A stretch of DNA of 64,000 nt, taken from Bacillota bacterium. Its GTDB lineage: Bacteria > Bacillota > Clostridia > Lachnospirales > Lachnospiraceae. Every line of letters begins with the position of its first letter. Position 1 is the stretch's first letter. Under the pieces are notes generated by a model. It was not told the DNA's origin. It saw only the letters and a program-made list of their open reading frames with translations, and searched no databases. Positions 35,914 through 43,878 of this stretch are shown here, piece after piece. Location: assembly GCA_023439505.1 (NCBI GenBank), contig JAEXNR010000010.1:43480-107479 (forward strand), in the 5' to 3' direction. The translations under genes and the position numbers were made by a program.

Positions 35914-36510
35914 ATGAACACTAAAGAATATTTTACAGATGATCTTGTATATGCAATCCTGATGAGGAAGAAAGAAGTTCAAAAAACATATGTGATATTA
36001 TCAAAATTTATGTCTGTGTTTGATATGGCGGAATATACATCGGTAGCTGAACATCTAATATTAGGCAGTGAAGAACTTAACTATGTTATTGATAAAGAGC
36101 ATGTTATCATAGATTACTTCAAAAAAGACTTATGGATGGATGAAGCAGCCCTACATGTATTCCGAAACATTATGGAAGGTTTTATTGATAGCGATAGATA
36201 TGATAAATTTCTTGACCTGATAGAAAGCGGTGAAAATATAAGACGTCTTAATAATCGGTTGCTTTCGTTTTACAGAGAAAAGAGTATAGCTTGCTTAAGT
36301 AGGACTATTATTGAATCTTGGAAGCAACGAAAAGTTTTGCAGGAAAATGGAAAGATGGTTTATACATGGCTAGCCCTTGAACTCTTGAGTAGAACACGGA
36401 TTCCTAAGATTTATTACTTTATTAGGAGTATTCCAATTCGTATAAAAACGAAATTGGATATATGTGAATTAAGAAATTATTTGAGTGTTGTATTTCCGAC
36501 AGAGGAGTAA
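35914..36510 (+). CDS. Phage-element protein, unknown
   Basis: 198 residues, helical and soluble, with no motif I recognise (ends RIKTKLDICELRNYLSVVFP). ATG follows AGAAGGAGG, 18 bp after the previous gene. It is the last gene of the replication and sigma operon. Confidence 0.55.
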   Translation: MNTKEYFTDDLVYAILMRKKEVQKTYVILSKFMSVFDMAEYTSVAEHLILGSEELNYVIDKEHVIIDYFKKDLWMDEAALHVFRNIMEGFIDSDRYDKFLDLIESGENIRRLNNRLLSFYREKSIACLSRTIIESWKQRKVLQENGKMVYTWLALELLSRTRIPKIYYFIRSIPIRIKTKLDICELRNYLSVVFPTEE

Positions 36511-36570
36511 TTAAAGCGGTATTCTTTGATTGTGAAATATTTTATGTTTAAGAGATAAAATACACATGGT

Positions 36571-36595
36571 TTTAATTCTAATGCCTATATGGTCA
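36571..36595 (+). promoter_or_regulatory. Repeated box before the head operon
   Basis: TTTAATTCTAATGCCT plus ATATGGTCA matches 38460-38484 at 23 of 25 positions, and its core recurs at 26012. It lies 52 bp before the ATG at 36647. It is a candidate phage-sigma promoter. Confidence 0.55.
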
Positions 36596-36646
36596 ATTTA
36601 GAGGGCATAGGATAACCAACAATAAAATGATAAGGAGATTGAAAAG

Positions 36647-37414
36647 ATGAATGATATTTTAAAAAAACAGATGGAGATAACTAGACAGATTAATGAGAAA
36701 TCACGTAGGGTAGCTGAGATTGGAAAGCTTCTTGAGACAGCGGATCCTATTGAGGCAGCAGAGCTGAAAACAGAAAGAAAGGCTCTCCGGGGTGAGATAG
36801 TAGCCCTGGATGAAATGCTACACAAAGCGTCATACATAGCAAAAGGACCAAGCTCCATGGACAAGATGCTTGCCGGCATAACCTCGAAGTTTGAGGAAAA
36901 GAAAATCCGGATTGCAGAGATAGACAGCAAAATTAAGAAATTCAATGAGCGATTGGAGCAGATCAGTAAGGAAAGAGCAGCTGCAGATAAGACACTGGAT
37001 ACTGACAAAGCGGTTGCCCTTGCCAGGGAGAAGGAAACCATTGATGATAGGCTGAAGGCTCTTCGTGAGATGCGTGAAAAGACTGAGAATGCAATACCTG
37101 TTACAAAGACTTTCCTAGAAGAGCAATGGTATAGCATATGCTCAGCCAGGAAAGAAGAATGGGATAACCGGCTTGAAAGAATCCGAATTGCTGTAGAGGA
37201 ATACAAGACAGCTATAGGCAGCCTTGACACAATGAACTCAGAACTTAATGTGGTAAGAGATAGGATAAAAGGCATTGCTACTGATACTGGATTTAGCATT
37301 AGAACGGAGCCTTTCTTTACGGTCGGTATTATCCCGGAGAACTACTCTATTAGTAATGCAGATGGACATTTCATAGGCAGGATTTCTAGTAATGCGATGA
37401 GCTGCGCCCTATAG
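36647..37414 (+). CDS. Coiled-coil phage protein, possibly scaffold-like
   Basis: 255 residues, charged and largely coiled coil (KKFNERLEQISKERAAADKT), with a small C-terminal beta region (FFTVGIIPENYSISNADGHF). Its place before a head morphogenesis gene suggests a virion assembly role, but no family is recognised. ATG follows AAGGAGATTG. Confidence 0.5.
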   Translation: MNDILKKQMEITRQINEKSRRVAEIGKLLETADPIEAAELKTERKALRGEIVALDEMLHKASYIAKGPSSMDKMLAGITSKFEEKKIRIAEIDSKIKKFNERLEQISKERAAADKTLDTDKAVALAREKETIDDRLKALREMREKTENAIPVTKTFLEEQWYSICSARKEEWDNRLERIRIAVEEYKTAIGSLDTMNSELNVVRDRIKGIATDTGFSIRTEPFFTVGIIPENYSISNADGHFIGRISSNAMSCAL

Positions 37415-37429
37415 AAGGAGGCGTCCGGA

Positions 37430-38404
37430 ATGAATATGTATAGTGATTTAATCAAATCAATAGAGCAGTACATAGCAAAGGCGGATGATGAATTAGAAGA
37501 AAAGCTAACTGATGAAGGATATACCAGTCCTAAGGAAACCGTTAAAAATATTAATGATATTGAGGATGAAATCTCAGATGCTATGGATACGCAGACAGAA
37601 GCGTTTACAGATAGTTTAAAAGATGCGATTGTGTACGCATTAAGCCTTGAGTTTTTTCTATCAGACAAATGGCCACAATTCATGGAAAACGATAAAATCG
37701 GTGAAGATCTTCTTGAAATTTTTAAGAAGGGATTTTCTGATATGCTTCCAAAGCTTGTTGAAAATTATCTAATGGAAACGGATGCTGAATTGGTTGTTGA
37801 TCAGATTACAAAGAGGACTACAGCATGGATAGAAAGCTGGAGCGAAGAGCTTGCGAATCTCATGAAGATTAACTCACACAGTGAACTTGAAAAAATCTTG
37901 AGGGATGGCTTAAATGATGGAAATGGAATCGATGACATTGTCAGAGATATTACGGAGAACGGTATCAGAAATACAAGATACAAAGCCCGGAGGGTTGCGA
38001 TTACCGAAACCTTAAGAGCTCATTCGTATGCCAGGGAAGAAAGTATTCGTCAGAGTCCAGTAGCAACTGGCCGCGAATGGGTACACACCGGAGGGCACCG
38101 TAATGAGGCAAGACAGAATCATGCTGATATGAACGGTCAAATTGTAGGAAAAGATGAAGCATTTGAACTGGTTGGTAAAGATGGTGTAACCTATCATCCG
38201 ATGTTCCCAAGGGATATGAACCTTCCTGCCTCTGAATCTGTTAACTGCCATTGCATACATAGGGCAGTCATAGATAAGGAGATTCTTGGATTATCTCTGG
38301 AAGAAAGGAAACGCTTGCAGGCGGAAGCGATCGCAGCCGATGATGAAGCTTGGGAAGCCGAGCTGAAGGCTAAGAATAATGTAAATGTGGATAATGATGA
38401 GTGA
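37430..38404 (+). CDS. Phage head morphogenesis protein (SPP1 gp7 / Mu F-like)
   Basis: 324 residues. The C-terminal domain carries the family pattern RRVAITETLRAHSYAREESI, then REWVHTGGHRNEARQNHADM and NCHCIHR near residue 285. These proteins bind portal and aid head assembly or DNA entry. No portal gene is present in this element. ATG follows AGAAGGAGG, 15 bp after the coiled-coil gene. Confidence 0.8.
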   Translation: MNMYSDLIKSIEQYIAKADDELEEKLTDEGYTSPKETVKNINDIEDEISDAMDTQTEAFTDSLKDAIVYALSLEFFLSDKWPQFMENDKIGEDLLEIFKKGFSDMLPKLVENYLMETDAELVVDQITKRTTAWIESWSEELANLMKINSHSELEKILRDGLNDGNGIDDIVRDITENGIRNTRYKARRVAITETLRAHSYAREESIRQSPVATGREWVHTGGHRNEARQNHADMNGQIVGKDEAFELVGKDGVTYHPMFPRDMNLPASESVNCHCIHRAVIDKEILGLSLEERKRLQAEAIAADDEAWEAELKAKNNVNVDNDE

Positions 38405-38459
38405 TGGATTATTTTCCGTTTAAGCAGTTGTTTTATATGAATTAAGATTTATGCATAAA

Positions 38460-38484
38460 TTTAATTCTAATGCCTGTTTGGTCA
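38460..38484 (+). promoter_or_regulatory. Repeated box before the small terminase gene
   Basis: TTTAATTCTAATGCCT plus GTTTGGTCA lies 45 bp before the terminase start and is almost identical to the box at 36571-36595. The same spacing class argues for a promoter or activator site. Confidence 0.55.
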
Positions 38485-38528
38485 AAGTACGAAGCATGTA
38501 ATAGATAATAGGCAGGTGGTGAGAAGAA

Positions 38529-39437
38529 TTGGAGGATGTAAGGAAACCAAATTATGAATTAGCCGAGAGTGATTATATGTCCGGTATGAAATACAAGGAT
38601 ATTGCTGAGAAATATAACGTCACTATAAATACGGTGAAATCATGGAAACAGCGGTATGACTGGAACAAAGGAAAAAAGAGTGTGCATACAAAGGAGAAAA
38701 AAGTGTGCACACAAAAGAAGCCGAAGAATGCGAAAAAAGAGACAGTTCAGGGTGAAGTTGCCCAGGTGGAAGAAAACTCGGAACTTACGGATAAACAGAG
38801 GCTTTTTTGCCTGTTTTACAGCAAATCATTTAATGCCACACAGAGTTATTTGAAAGCATATGGTTGTGATTGGAAAACAGCGAATGCAAATGGCTCTCGT
38901 TTGCTAGTGAATGCTAGTGTCAAGAAGGAGATAAATCAGCTGCAGGGAATAAAACGACAGCAAATAATGATAACCGAAGCTGATATGGTTGAATATCATA
39001 TGAGGATTGCATTCGCAGATATGGGAGACTATGTTTCATTCGGGCAAGAAGAAGTACCATATACAATAAAAGGAATTCCGGTCATGAATCCAGATGGAAC
39101 CCCTAAAACAGTAAAATATAATTTTGTTTCCCTTAATGACTCATCTAATGTGGATACTCAATTAATAAAGGAAATCAAGGAGGGAAAAGAAGGAGTATCA
39201 ATAAAGCTTATTGATAGATGCAATTCTATGGAATGGCTTGATCGATACTTCCTTATGAATCCACTTGACCGACATAAGATAGAGTACGAGAATAAGAAAC
39301 TCAAAATAGAGACAAAGGAAAAAGAGGTAAATATCGCAGCATTAAAAGAAAAGTCCAATTCTGGAAGTGGAGGAAATGATATTGTAAGAGCCTGGGCAGA
39401 AAAGGTAATGAAATCAAGACAAAATCCATATGGATAA
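38529..39437 (+). CDS. Phage terminase small subunit
   Basis: 302 residues. The N terminus is a helix-turn-helix (YKDIAEKYNVTINTVKSWKQ) and the central part is the small-terminase core LTDKQRLFCLFYSKSFNATQ with GSRLLVNASVKKEINQL. It recognises the packaging site on phage DNA. TTG start with AGGTGG upstream. A large subunit gene should follow but does not: a terminator and the immunity region come next. Confidence 0.8.
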   Translation: MEDVRKPNYELAESDYMSGMKYKDIAEKYNVTINTVKSWKQRYDWNKGKKSVHTKEKKVCTQKKPKNAKKETVQGEVAQVEENSELTDKQRLFCLFYSKSFNATQSYLKAYGCDWKTANANGSRLLVNASVKKEINQLQGIKRQQIMITEADMVEYHMRIAFADMGDYVSFGQEEVPYTIKGIPVMNPDGTPKTVKYNFVSLNDSSNVDTQLIKEIKEGKEGVSIKLIDRCNSMEWLDRYFLMNPLDRHKIEYENKKLKIETKEKEVNIAALKEKSNSGSGGNDIVRAWAEKVMKSRQNPYG

Positions 39438-39443
39438 AATAAT

Positions 39444-39486
39444 AGGTGAGAAGACCGGTAATAATCCGATATTCTCACCTATCTTT
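39444..39486 (+). terminator. Terminator after the small terminase gene
   Basis: AGGTGAGAA (39444-39452) and TTCTCACCT (39472-39480) followed by ATCTTTCTTTC. Confidence 0.75.
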
Positions 39487-39543
39487 CTTTCTTGCAGCCG
39501 GTATATATTCGGTACCTGAGGTTATCCGCAAAAGCATGAGGTA

Positions 39544-39903
39544 TTAGTCAGGAGAAGAGATTTTTTTTGAAATCCGGATAGCGGTAAGAGTTTCGAGACA
39601 TTTGGTTTTCACTCCTTGGACATTGGAGAGTTGATGCTCTAACCTTATCCATGTATTAATGTCATCCATATACTTTTCGATTTTTACCATATACCGGTGT
39701 TCGATAATGGTGAGAAGTTTAATTTCATCCAAGACAAGAGTCTCTTCATCCAGTGGCATGTCACTAATCATATCAAGTTCTGCTTCTGTAGGTGGATTGC
39801 TATTGAGAATGTCACATAGCCATTGACGGTAATTACTCATATCGATACGAGCTCCATAACGGATTCTTATTCCTTTTAAATTTGGTCCGGGTACTATTTC
39901 CAT
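39544..39903 (-). CDS. Protein of the immunity operon, unknown
   Basis: 119 residues, helical in the second half (LLTIIEHRYMVKIEKYMDDI), no recognised family. The ATG has GGAGGTG upstream, formed by the end of the preceding gene. It is the third gene of the minus-strand operon headed by the repressor. Confidence 0.55.
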   Translation of the reverse strand: MEIVPGPNLKGIRIRYGARIDMSNYRQWLCDILNSNPPTEAELDMISDMPLDEETLVLDEIKLLTIIEHRYMVKIEKYMDDINTWIRLEHQLSNVQGVKTKCLETLTAIRISKKISSPD

Positions 39904-39905
39904 AA

Positions 39906-40139
39906 TTACTTACACCTCCATTTATCTATATCAATTACCTGATCGGCTGGATCACTGCCATAATATCTTTCGTGAAAGTATTTTTTTGGTATCTTTCCGG
40001 CCGGGTATTCCGCATATCCTTTATCGACCAACTCCTTCCTGAGGTTATTTATAATCTTATAAGCTGTTGTCTGCCCTACATCAAGCATTTCCATAATATC
40101 GGATGAATTATAAAACAGAACAGATGTTACCTTATTCAT
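39906..40139 (-). CDS. Small DNA-binding protein of the immunity operon
   Basis: 77 residues; YNSSDIMEMLDVGQTTAYKI is a MerR/excisionase-like helix-turn-helix. ATG at 40139 follows GGAGGAAACT. It lies between the repressor and the unknown third gene and may modulate the switch. Confidence 0.65.
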   Translation of the reverse strand: MNKVTSVLFYNSSDIMEMLDVGQTTAYKIINNLRKELVDKGYAEYPAGKIPKKYFHERYYGSDPADQVIDIDKWRCK

Positions 40140-40212
40140 AGTTTCCTCCATGATTTTGTATGACACGGGGATGCCATACAGACAATAAATGCAAGTTATA
40201 TGCATGCGATTG

Positions 40213-40428
40213 TTAATACTTCACTTCTTCACCATCCGGCATAATAAATGATGTTTCATACTTGCAGCCGACAGCTTCGGCCAGATCCTTGAGCTCTTTA
40301 GGTGTAAACCCTTCTCTTTTCATTTTTTGACCAAATGCTTGAGGACTGCTGCCAGTCTTCCTAGCTAATTCTGAAACGCTAATCCCAAGCTTTACACACA
40401 ATATTTTTATTTGTTCTGATACTGACAC
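40213..40428 (-). CDS. XRE-family repressor (probable lysogeny regulator)
   Basis: 71 residues; ISVSELARKTGSSPQAFGQK is an XRE helix-turn-helix followed by FTPKELKDLAEAVGCKYETS, a compact repressor-like design. It starts at the divergent switch region. The promoter TTGCAT-17-TATAAT on the minus strand has one of three operators in its spacer, consistent with autoregulation. Confidence 0.75.
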   Translation of the reverse strand: MSVSEQIKILCVKLGISVSELARKTGSSPQAFGQKMKREGFTPKELKDLAEAVGCKYETSFIMPDGEEVKY

Positions 40429-40476
40429 AGTAATACCTCCGTATTTTGTAATCTATTTTGTAATTGTTATATATTT

Positions 40477-40577
40477 ATTATAAACAAGAATATTTATAAA
40501 TGCAATGAAAATGTTTTTAAAATAAACGTATAAGTTTAAACAGAAGTATTGACTTTATAAACGAAAATGTTTATAAT
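40477..40577. promoter_or_regulatory. Divergent lysogeny switch: two promoters and three operators
   Basis: Palindromes of one geometry (8-bp arms, 6-bp spacer) lie at 40478-40499 (TTATAAAC/ATTTATAA), 40520-40541 (AAATAAAC/GTTTAAAC) and 40555-40576 (TTATAAAC/GTTTATAA, perfect). The plus promoter is TTGACT (40549-40554), 17 bp, TATAAT (40572-40577). The minus promoter is TTGCAT, 17 bp, TATAAT, ending at 40477. In both the outer operators fill the -35/-10 spacer. Confidence 0.75.
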
Positions 40578-40621
40578 ATAATAATAAAACTATTAATTAC
40601 GAAAGAAGTGGAGGACATATT

Positions 40622-41005
40622 ATGAAACACAATCCGATAAAGGATCTGGAATTACTACACTGTGACCTACTTACGGTAAAAAGCATGATGGAAGTTATAA
40701 TTGGGGCATCTATGAATACTAATGCAGCAGCGAGTTCCATAGGGGACAGCCTACTAATACTGAAGGAGTTCTTTGATAATCGCTTGGAGCTTCTGGAAGA
40801 GGAAAACAGAAAGTTAGAGGCGTTATCTGTTTTATATGAGGATGATATCCCAAATAGTAAAATTGAAATGATTTATAAAGAGTTTGTTAAAAATTCAAAA
40901 GATCAAGGAAAAGTGAAGAATGATCTTGAAAGTAATCTGAAGAATGTTTTTTTTGAAGGTTTTCGTGAAGCATATAAAACACTTATTTACAGAGAATTCG
41001 CTTGA
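40622..41005 (+). CDS. First gene of the rightward early operon, unknown
   Basis: 127 residues, helical (LLILKEFFDNRLELLEEENR), no recognised domain. ATG has AGTGGAGG upstream. It sits directly behind the plus-strand promoter of the switch, where phages usually place a Cro-like or anti-repressor gene. Confidence 0.6.
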   Translation: MKHNPIKDLELLHCDLLTVKSMMEVIIGASMNTNAAASSIGDSLLILKEFFDNRLELLEEENRKLEALSVLYEDDIPNSKIEMIYKEFVKNSKDQGKVKNDLESNLKNVFFEGFREAYKTLIYREFA

Positions 41006-41054
41006 TGAATATTTAAGATTGTACCTAATGAGGCCCATTCTGTTATTAATTAAC

Positions 41055-41114
41055 TATGTCATATGAAAAGTCGTATTAACATATGACATAATATAGATTA
41101 CAATGACATTATAG
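41055..41114 (+). promoter_or_regulatory. Inverted repeat before xis
   Basis: TATGTCATATG (41055-41065) and CATATGACATA (41080-41090) form a perfect 11-bp inverted repeat with a 14-bp spacer. CAATGACATTATAG (41101-41114) follows. The half-sites resemble those at 26046-26081 and 32531-32570, pointing to a shared regulator. Confidence 0.6.
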
Positions 41115-41174
41115 AGCATATATAGATGCTAACAGATGCCATATAATCAATGATAAACAGAAAGGGGATTTCAT

Positions 41175-41381
41175 ATGAGGCAAAGAATAAAGGATGAAAC
41201 CAAATCAAGCAATACCAGGTTATTGGATACCGATGAATTACGAAATTATACTAACCTTGGGAGAAATAGTGCAATTAAATTGGGTGAGGAAATCGGTGCT
41301 AAAGTAATTATCGGGAAGCGTGTACTTTGGGATAAAATTAAGCTGGATCAGTATTTCAATGAATTAACAGGAGTTGAATAA
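41175..41381 (+). CDS. Excisionase-like protein
   Basis: 68 residues: LLDTDELRNYTNLGRNSAIK and RVLWDKIKLDQYFNELTG match the winged-helix excisionases of Tn916-like elements. ATG follows GAAAGGGGAT. It precedes the integrase gene, the usual Xis-Int order. Confidence 0.75.
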   Translation: MRQRIKDETKSSNTRLLDTDELRNYTNLGRNSAIKLGEEIGAKVIIGKRVLWDKIKLDQYFNELTGVE

Positions 41382-41448
41382 AAAACTCACAATAAAGTTA
41401 CAGATATCAGGGCCTTTTACTTTGACATCTGAACGGAAAGGAGAATTG

Positions 41449-41619
41449 ATGGCAGATCAAAGAGTGGATATCATCCTTCAAGAAGTGGATCAGGAATATA
41501 CAATTCCTTCCTATATGGAAGATTACGTAAAGCGTGGGATTATAAGCGCACTAAGGAAGATTGACCAGCAGAAGGAATTGATGAAGGATCTGAGACTAGA
41601 GCTTTCTGAAACAATGTAA
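41449..41619 (+). CDS. Small protein between xis and int
   Basis: 56 residues (MADQRVDIILQEVDQEYTIP...), acidic, no recognised family. ATG follows AAAGGAG. It probably belongs to the excision operon. Confidence 0.5.
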   Translation: MADQRVDIILQEVDQEYTIPSYMEDYVKRGIISALRKIDQQKELMKDLRLELSETM

Positions 41620-41746
41620 AAGCCATCATCTAAGCGGCAACTTAGATAATGGCAAAATGTAACCAGACCACCATAGCCGGTTCATCTTAATTCGAATATA
41701 ACACAGATGAGTCTCTGGCACAATAGAAAAGGAGCAAATTGATATT

Positions 41747-42895
41747 ATGGCAAATGACAAGGAAGGGAGAAAATTACCTCCAGGTATTGTTATGAGGCCA
41801 GACGGCCGTTATATGGGAAGATTCAGTTTTAATGGCGAAAGATATAATGTATATGATAAGGATCTGAAAGAAGTAAAAAAGAAGTTGGCAGATCTGAAGT
41901 ATGAGGTCGAGCATGGGCTATTTGCAAAGCAAGAGAATATTACTGTATCTGGATGGTTTGATATCTGGATTAAAGAGTATAAAGAGCCTTCAGTTAAAAA
42001 GGGAACGGTTGGAGTATACCGGGATAATTATGATAGCTATATCAGGAGTCCTTTAGGAAAGAAAAAGCTGAAGGATATACGCCCAGAGCATATACAGAAA
42101 ATATATAACGATCTTAATAAAAAGGGATATTCAAGGAATACAGTTGAACTTGTTTCTGTAGTTCTCAGTGGTATGTATAAACAGGCAGTAAAGAATAAGA
42201 TTATACGGGAAAATCCGGTACCGCTAGCAACACTTCCAAGGACGGAGGAAAAGAATGAACCAAGGGTAATGACTGTAGAGGAGCAAAAGATTTTCATGAA
42301 GTATTCCAAAAACAGCTACCTAAATGATCTGTTTGAATTAGCTCTTGCCAGCGGAATGCGTAGTGGAGAATTAAGAGGCCTTCAGTGGAAGAATATAGAC
42401 TTCAAGAATAAGCTGATCCATGTTACTGGTACCCTGGTATATGTGAATAATGATTATTTACTGGATACTCCAAAGACACCGACAAGCCGTCGAGATATTC
42501 CTATGCTTGATAATGTAGTTGCTCTATTGAAGCAGCGAAAGGTTAGACAGTCCGAGGATCGTTTGAAATTAGGTGATAAATGGAAGGCAAAAGAAGGCCT
42601 AGAGAATTTGGTATTTACTTCAGAAACCGGATATCCTATTAACCGAGATATGCTTAAGCAGGAAATGAATAGAGTGATTAAATCTATTCATCAGGACAAT
42701 ATAAGCTTCGAGCATATTACTCCACATACTCTGAGACACACCTTTGCTACCCGCTGCATTGAAAATGGCATGCCACCACAGGTCCTGAAAACACTTCTTG
42801 GACATAGCAAATTATCAATGACCATGGACTTATACAGCCATGTTCTTCCTAATACTAAAGCAACCGAGATTCAGAGAATTGCAAATTTATTTTAA
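41747..42895 (+). CDS. int: Tyrosine integrase of the phage-like element
   Basis: 382 residues with all domains: an AP2-like arm-binding N terminus (RPDGRYMGRFSFNGERYNVY), a core-binding SAM-like domain (ITVSGWFDIWIKEY) and a catalytic domain with R205 (SGMRSGELRG), H327 and R330 (HTLRHTFATR), H353 (LLGHS) and Y363 (DLYSHV). It should recombine the 51-bp cores at 24274 and 43041. Candidate arm sites are the CTGGTGTA-type octamers at both ends. ATG has AAAGGAG somewhat far upstream. Confidence 0.92.
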   Translation: MANDKEGRKLPPGIVMRPDGRYMGRFSFNGERYNVYDKDLKEVKKKLADLKYEVEHGLFAKQENITVSGWFDIWIKEYKEPSVKKGTVGVYRDNYDSYIRSPLGKKKLKDIRPEHIQKIYNDLNKKGYSRNTVELVSVVLSGMYKQAVKNKIIRENPVPLATLPRTEEKNEPRVMTVEEQKIFMKYSKNSYLNDLFELALASGMRSGELRGLQWKNIDFKNKLIHVTGTLVYVNNDYLLDTPKTPTSRRDIPMLDNVVALLKQRKVRQSEDRLKLGDKWKAKEGLENLVFTSETGYPINRDMLKQEMNRVIKSIHQDNISFEHITPHTLRHTFATRCIENGMPPQVLKTLLGHSKLSMTMDLYSHVLPNTKATEIQRIANLF

Positions 42896-42902
42896 CTATG
42901 GA

Positions 42903-42935
42903 CCACCCTTATTACGAGGGTGGTTTTCGTTTTTA
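42903..42935 (+). terminator. int terminator
   Basis: CCACCCT (42903-42909) and AGGGTGG (42917-42923) followed by TTTTCGTTTTT. Confidence 0.8.
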
Positions 42936-42939
42936 CTAA

Positions 42940-43091
42940 TAAACTGGTGTAAACCTGGTGTCAAACATAAAATTTGCGGCTTGAAAATATACTGTAAAAC
43001 TTAATGTAAAATTGCTACACCACCGATAAAATAAGGAAAAGCAAACAGCCCGCCACGTCATTGTGGAGGGCTATCTACTAAAAAGGGGAGG
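42940..43091 (+). repeat. Right attachment site of the phage-like element (copy G)
   Basis: Octamers CTGGTGTA (42944-42951) and CTGGTGTC (42955-42962) lie 80-100 bp before the core 43041-43091, which matches copy F except at two positions. After GGGGAGG the sequence (ATAAGTATTTAACTTC) no longer resembles the arms of copies A-F, so this is probably the chromosomal side and the right edge of the island. 43092-43368 holds only a 19-codon frame. Confidence 0.75.
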
Positions 43092-43142
43092 ATAAGTATT
43101 TAACTTCTCTTTGGTAATCATAATTGGAGGGGGAATCCAATT

Positions 43143-43202
43143 ATGAAAGAGCATACGCATTTACATCCCTTTGGAACGCCTTTGTTCCTGTTAGGATATT
43201 AG
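43143..43202 (+). CDS. Possible 19-residue His-rich peptide
   Basis: ATG at 43143 after GGAGGGGGAATCC opens MKEHTHLHPFGTPLFLLGY and a stop. The ribosome binding site is strong for such a short frame. It could be a leader peptide, the stump of a gene cut by the element, or chance. Confidence 0.25.
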   Translation: MKEHTHLHPFGTPLFLLGY

Positions 43203-43368
43203 TATTATGATACAATAAATGATAATTTATACATCTTAAAAATAATTATTGGAAATTTTTTTGATTCAATGTTATAATCTTAAAAGCACAGTTGGTCCGA
43301 TGATCAAATGAAGGATAAAGACGGAGGCTTCCGTAAATAAGATATTAATAATAGGAAGGAAGAAAATT

Positions 43369-43878
43369 ATGAGTTTACTACAGGAATGGAGAGACTTTGC
43401 ATACTCCAAGGATACACAGGATCGTGCCGGTCAATTATTCTGGGCAAATTATTTCAATTTAGAAAAGGAAATCTATAAGAAATTATTAGCAAATGCGGAT
43501 AAAGTATACGAGGGCAGTGTAGCTTCTCTTGCAAAAGAATTTGATACGGAATTAAAATATTTCGTTGGTTTTCTGGATGGAATCAATGATAGTTTGATTA
43601 CATCAAATCCCATTGAAGAAATGGAGGAGGAGACCGGCATAAGTCTGAATTATGATAAAGAAAAACTATATTATAATATGGTAGCTGCAAGTGCTGACTG
43701 GCTTTATGAACTCGAGGAATGGGATGCACTTCTGTCGCAAGAGCGCAGAAAAGAATTGTATAAAGAACAACGCAGTTCCGGTACAATTGTTAGAGATGCC
43801 AAAAAGGTTGGTCGTAACGATCCATGTCCGTGCGGCAGTGGTAAGAAGTACAAAAAGTGCTGTGGTGCTAACGCCTGA
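43369..43878 (+). CDS. SEC-C motif protein
   Basis: 169 residues with an N-terminal helical domain (YNLEKEIYKKLLANAD-like) and a SEC-C zinc-binding tail RNDPCPCGSGKKYKKCCG, as in SecA C termini and many small clostridial proteins. ATG follows AATAGGAAGG. It lies just outside the right edge of the island. The role is unknown; SEC-C tails can contact SecB or ribosomes in other proteins. Confidence 0.75.
   Translation: MSLLQEWRDFAYSKDTQDRAGQLFWANYFNLEKEIYKKLLANADKVYEGSVASLAKEFDTELKYFVGFLDGINDSLITSNPIEEMEEETGISLNYDKEKLYYNMVAASADWLYELEEWDALLSQERRKELYKEQRSSGTIVRDAKKVGRNDPCPCGSGKKYKKCCGANA

Noticed and set aside
36598..37299. A 233-residue minus-strand frame opposite the coiled-coil gene
   Set aside because: It is a serine- and leucine-rich mirror of a Lys/Glu-rich coiled coil, a typical shadow frame, and has no start signal.
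11386..43091. The island repeats considered as a CRISPR array
   Set aside because: Intervals are hundreds to thousands of bases long and contain genes, repeats are not regularly spaced, and no cas gene is present.
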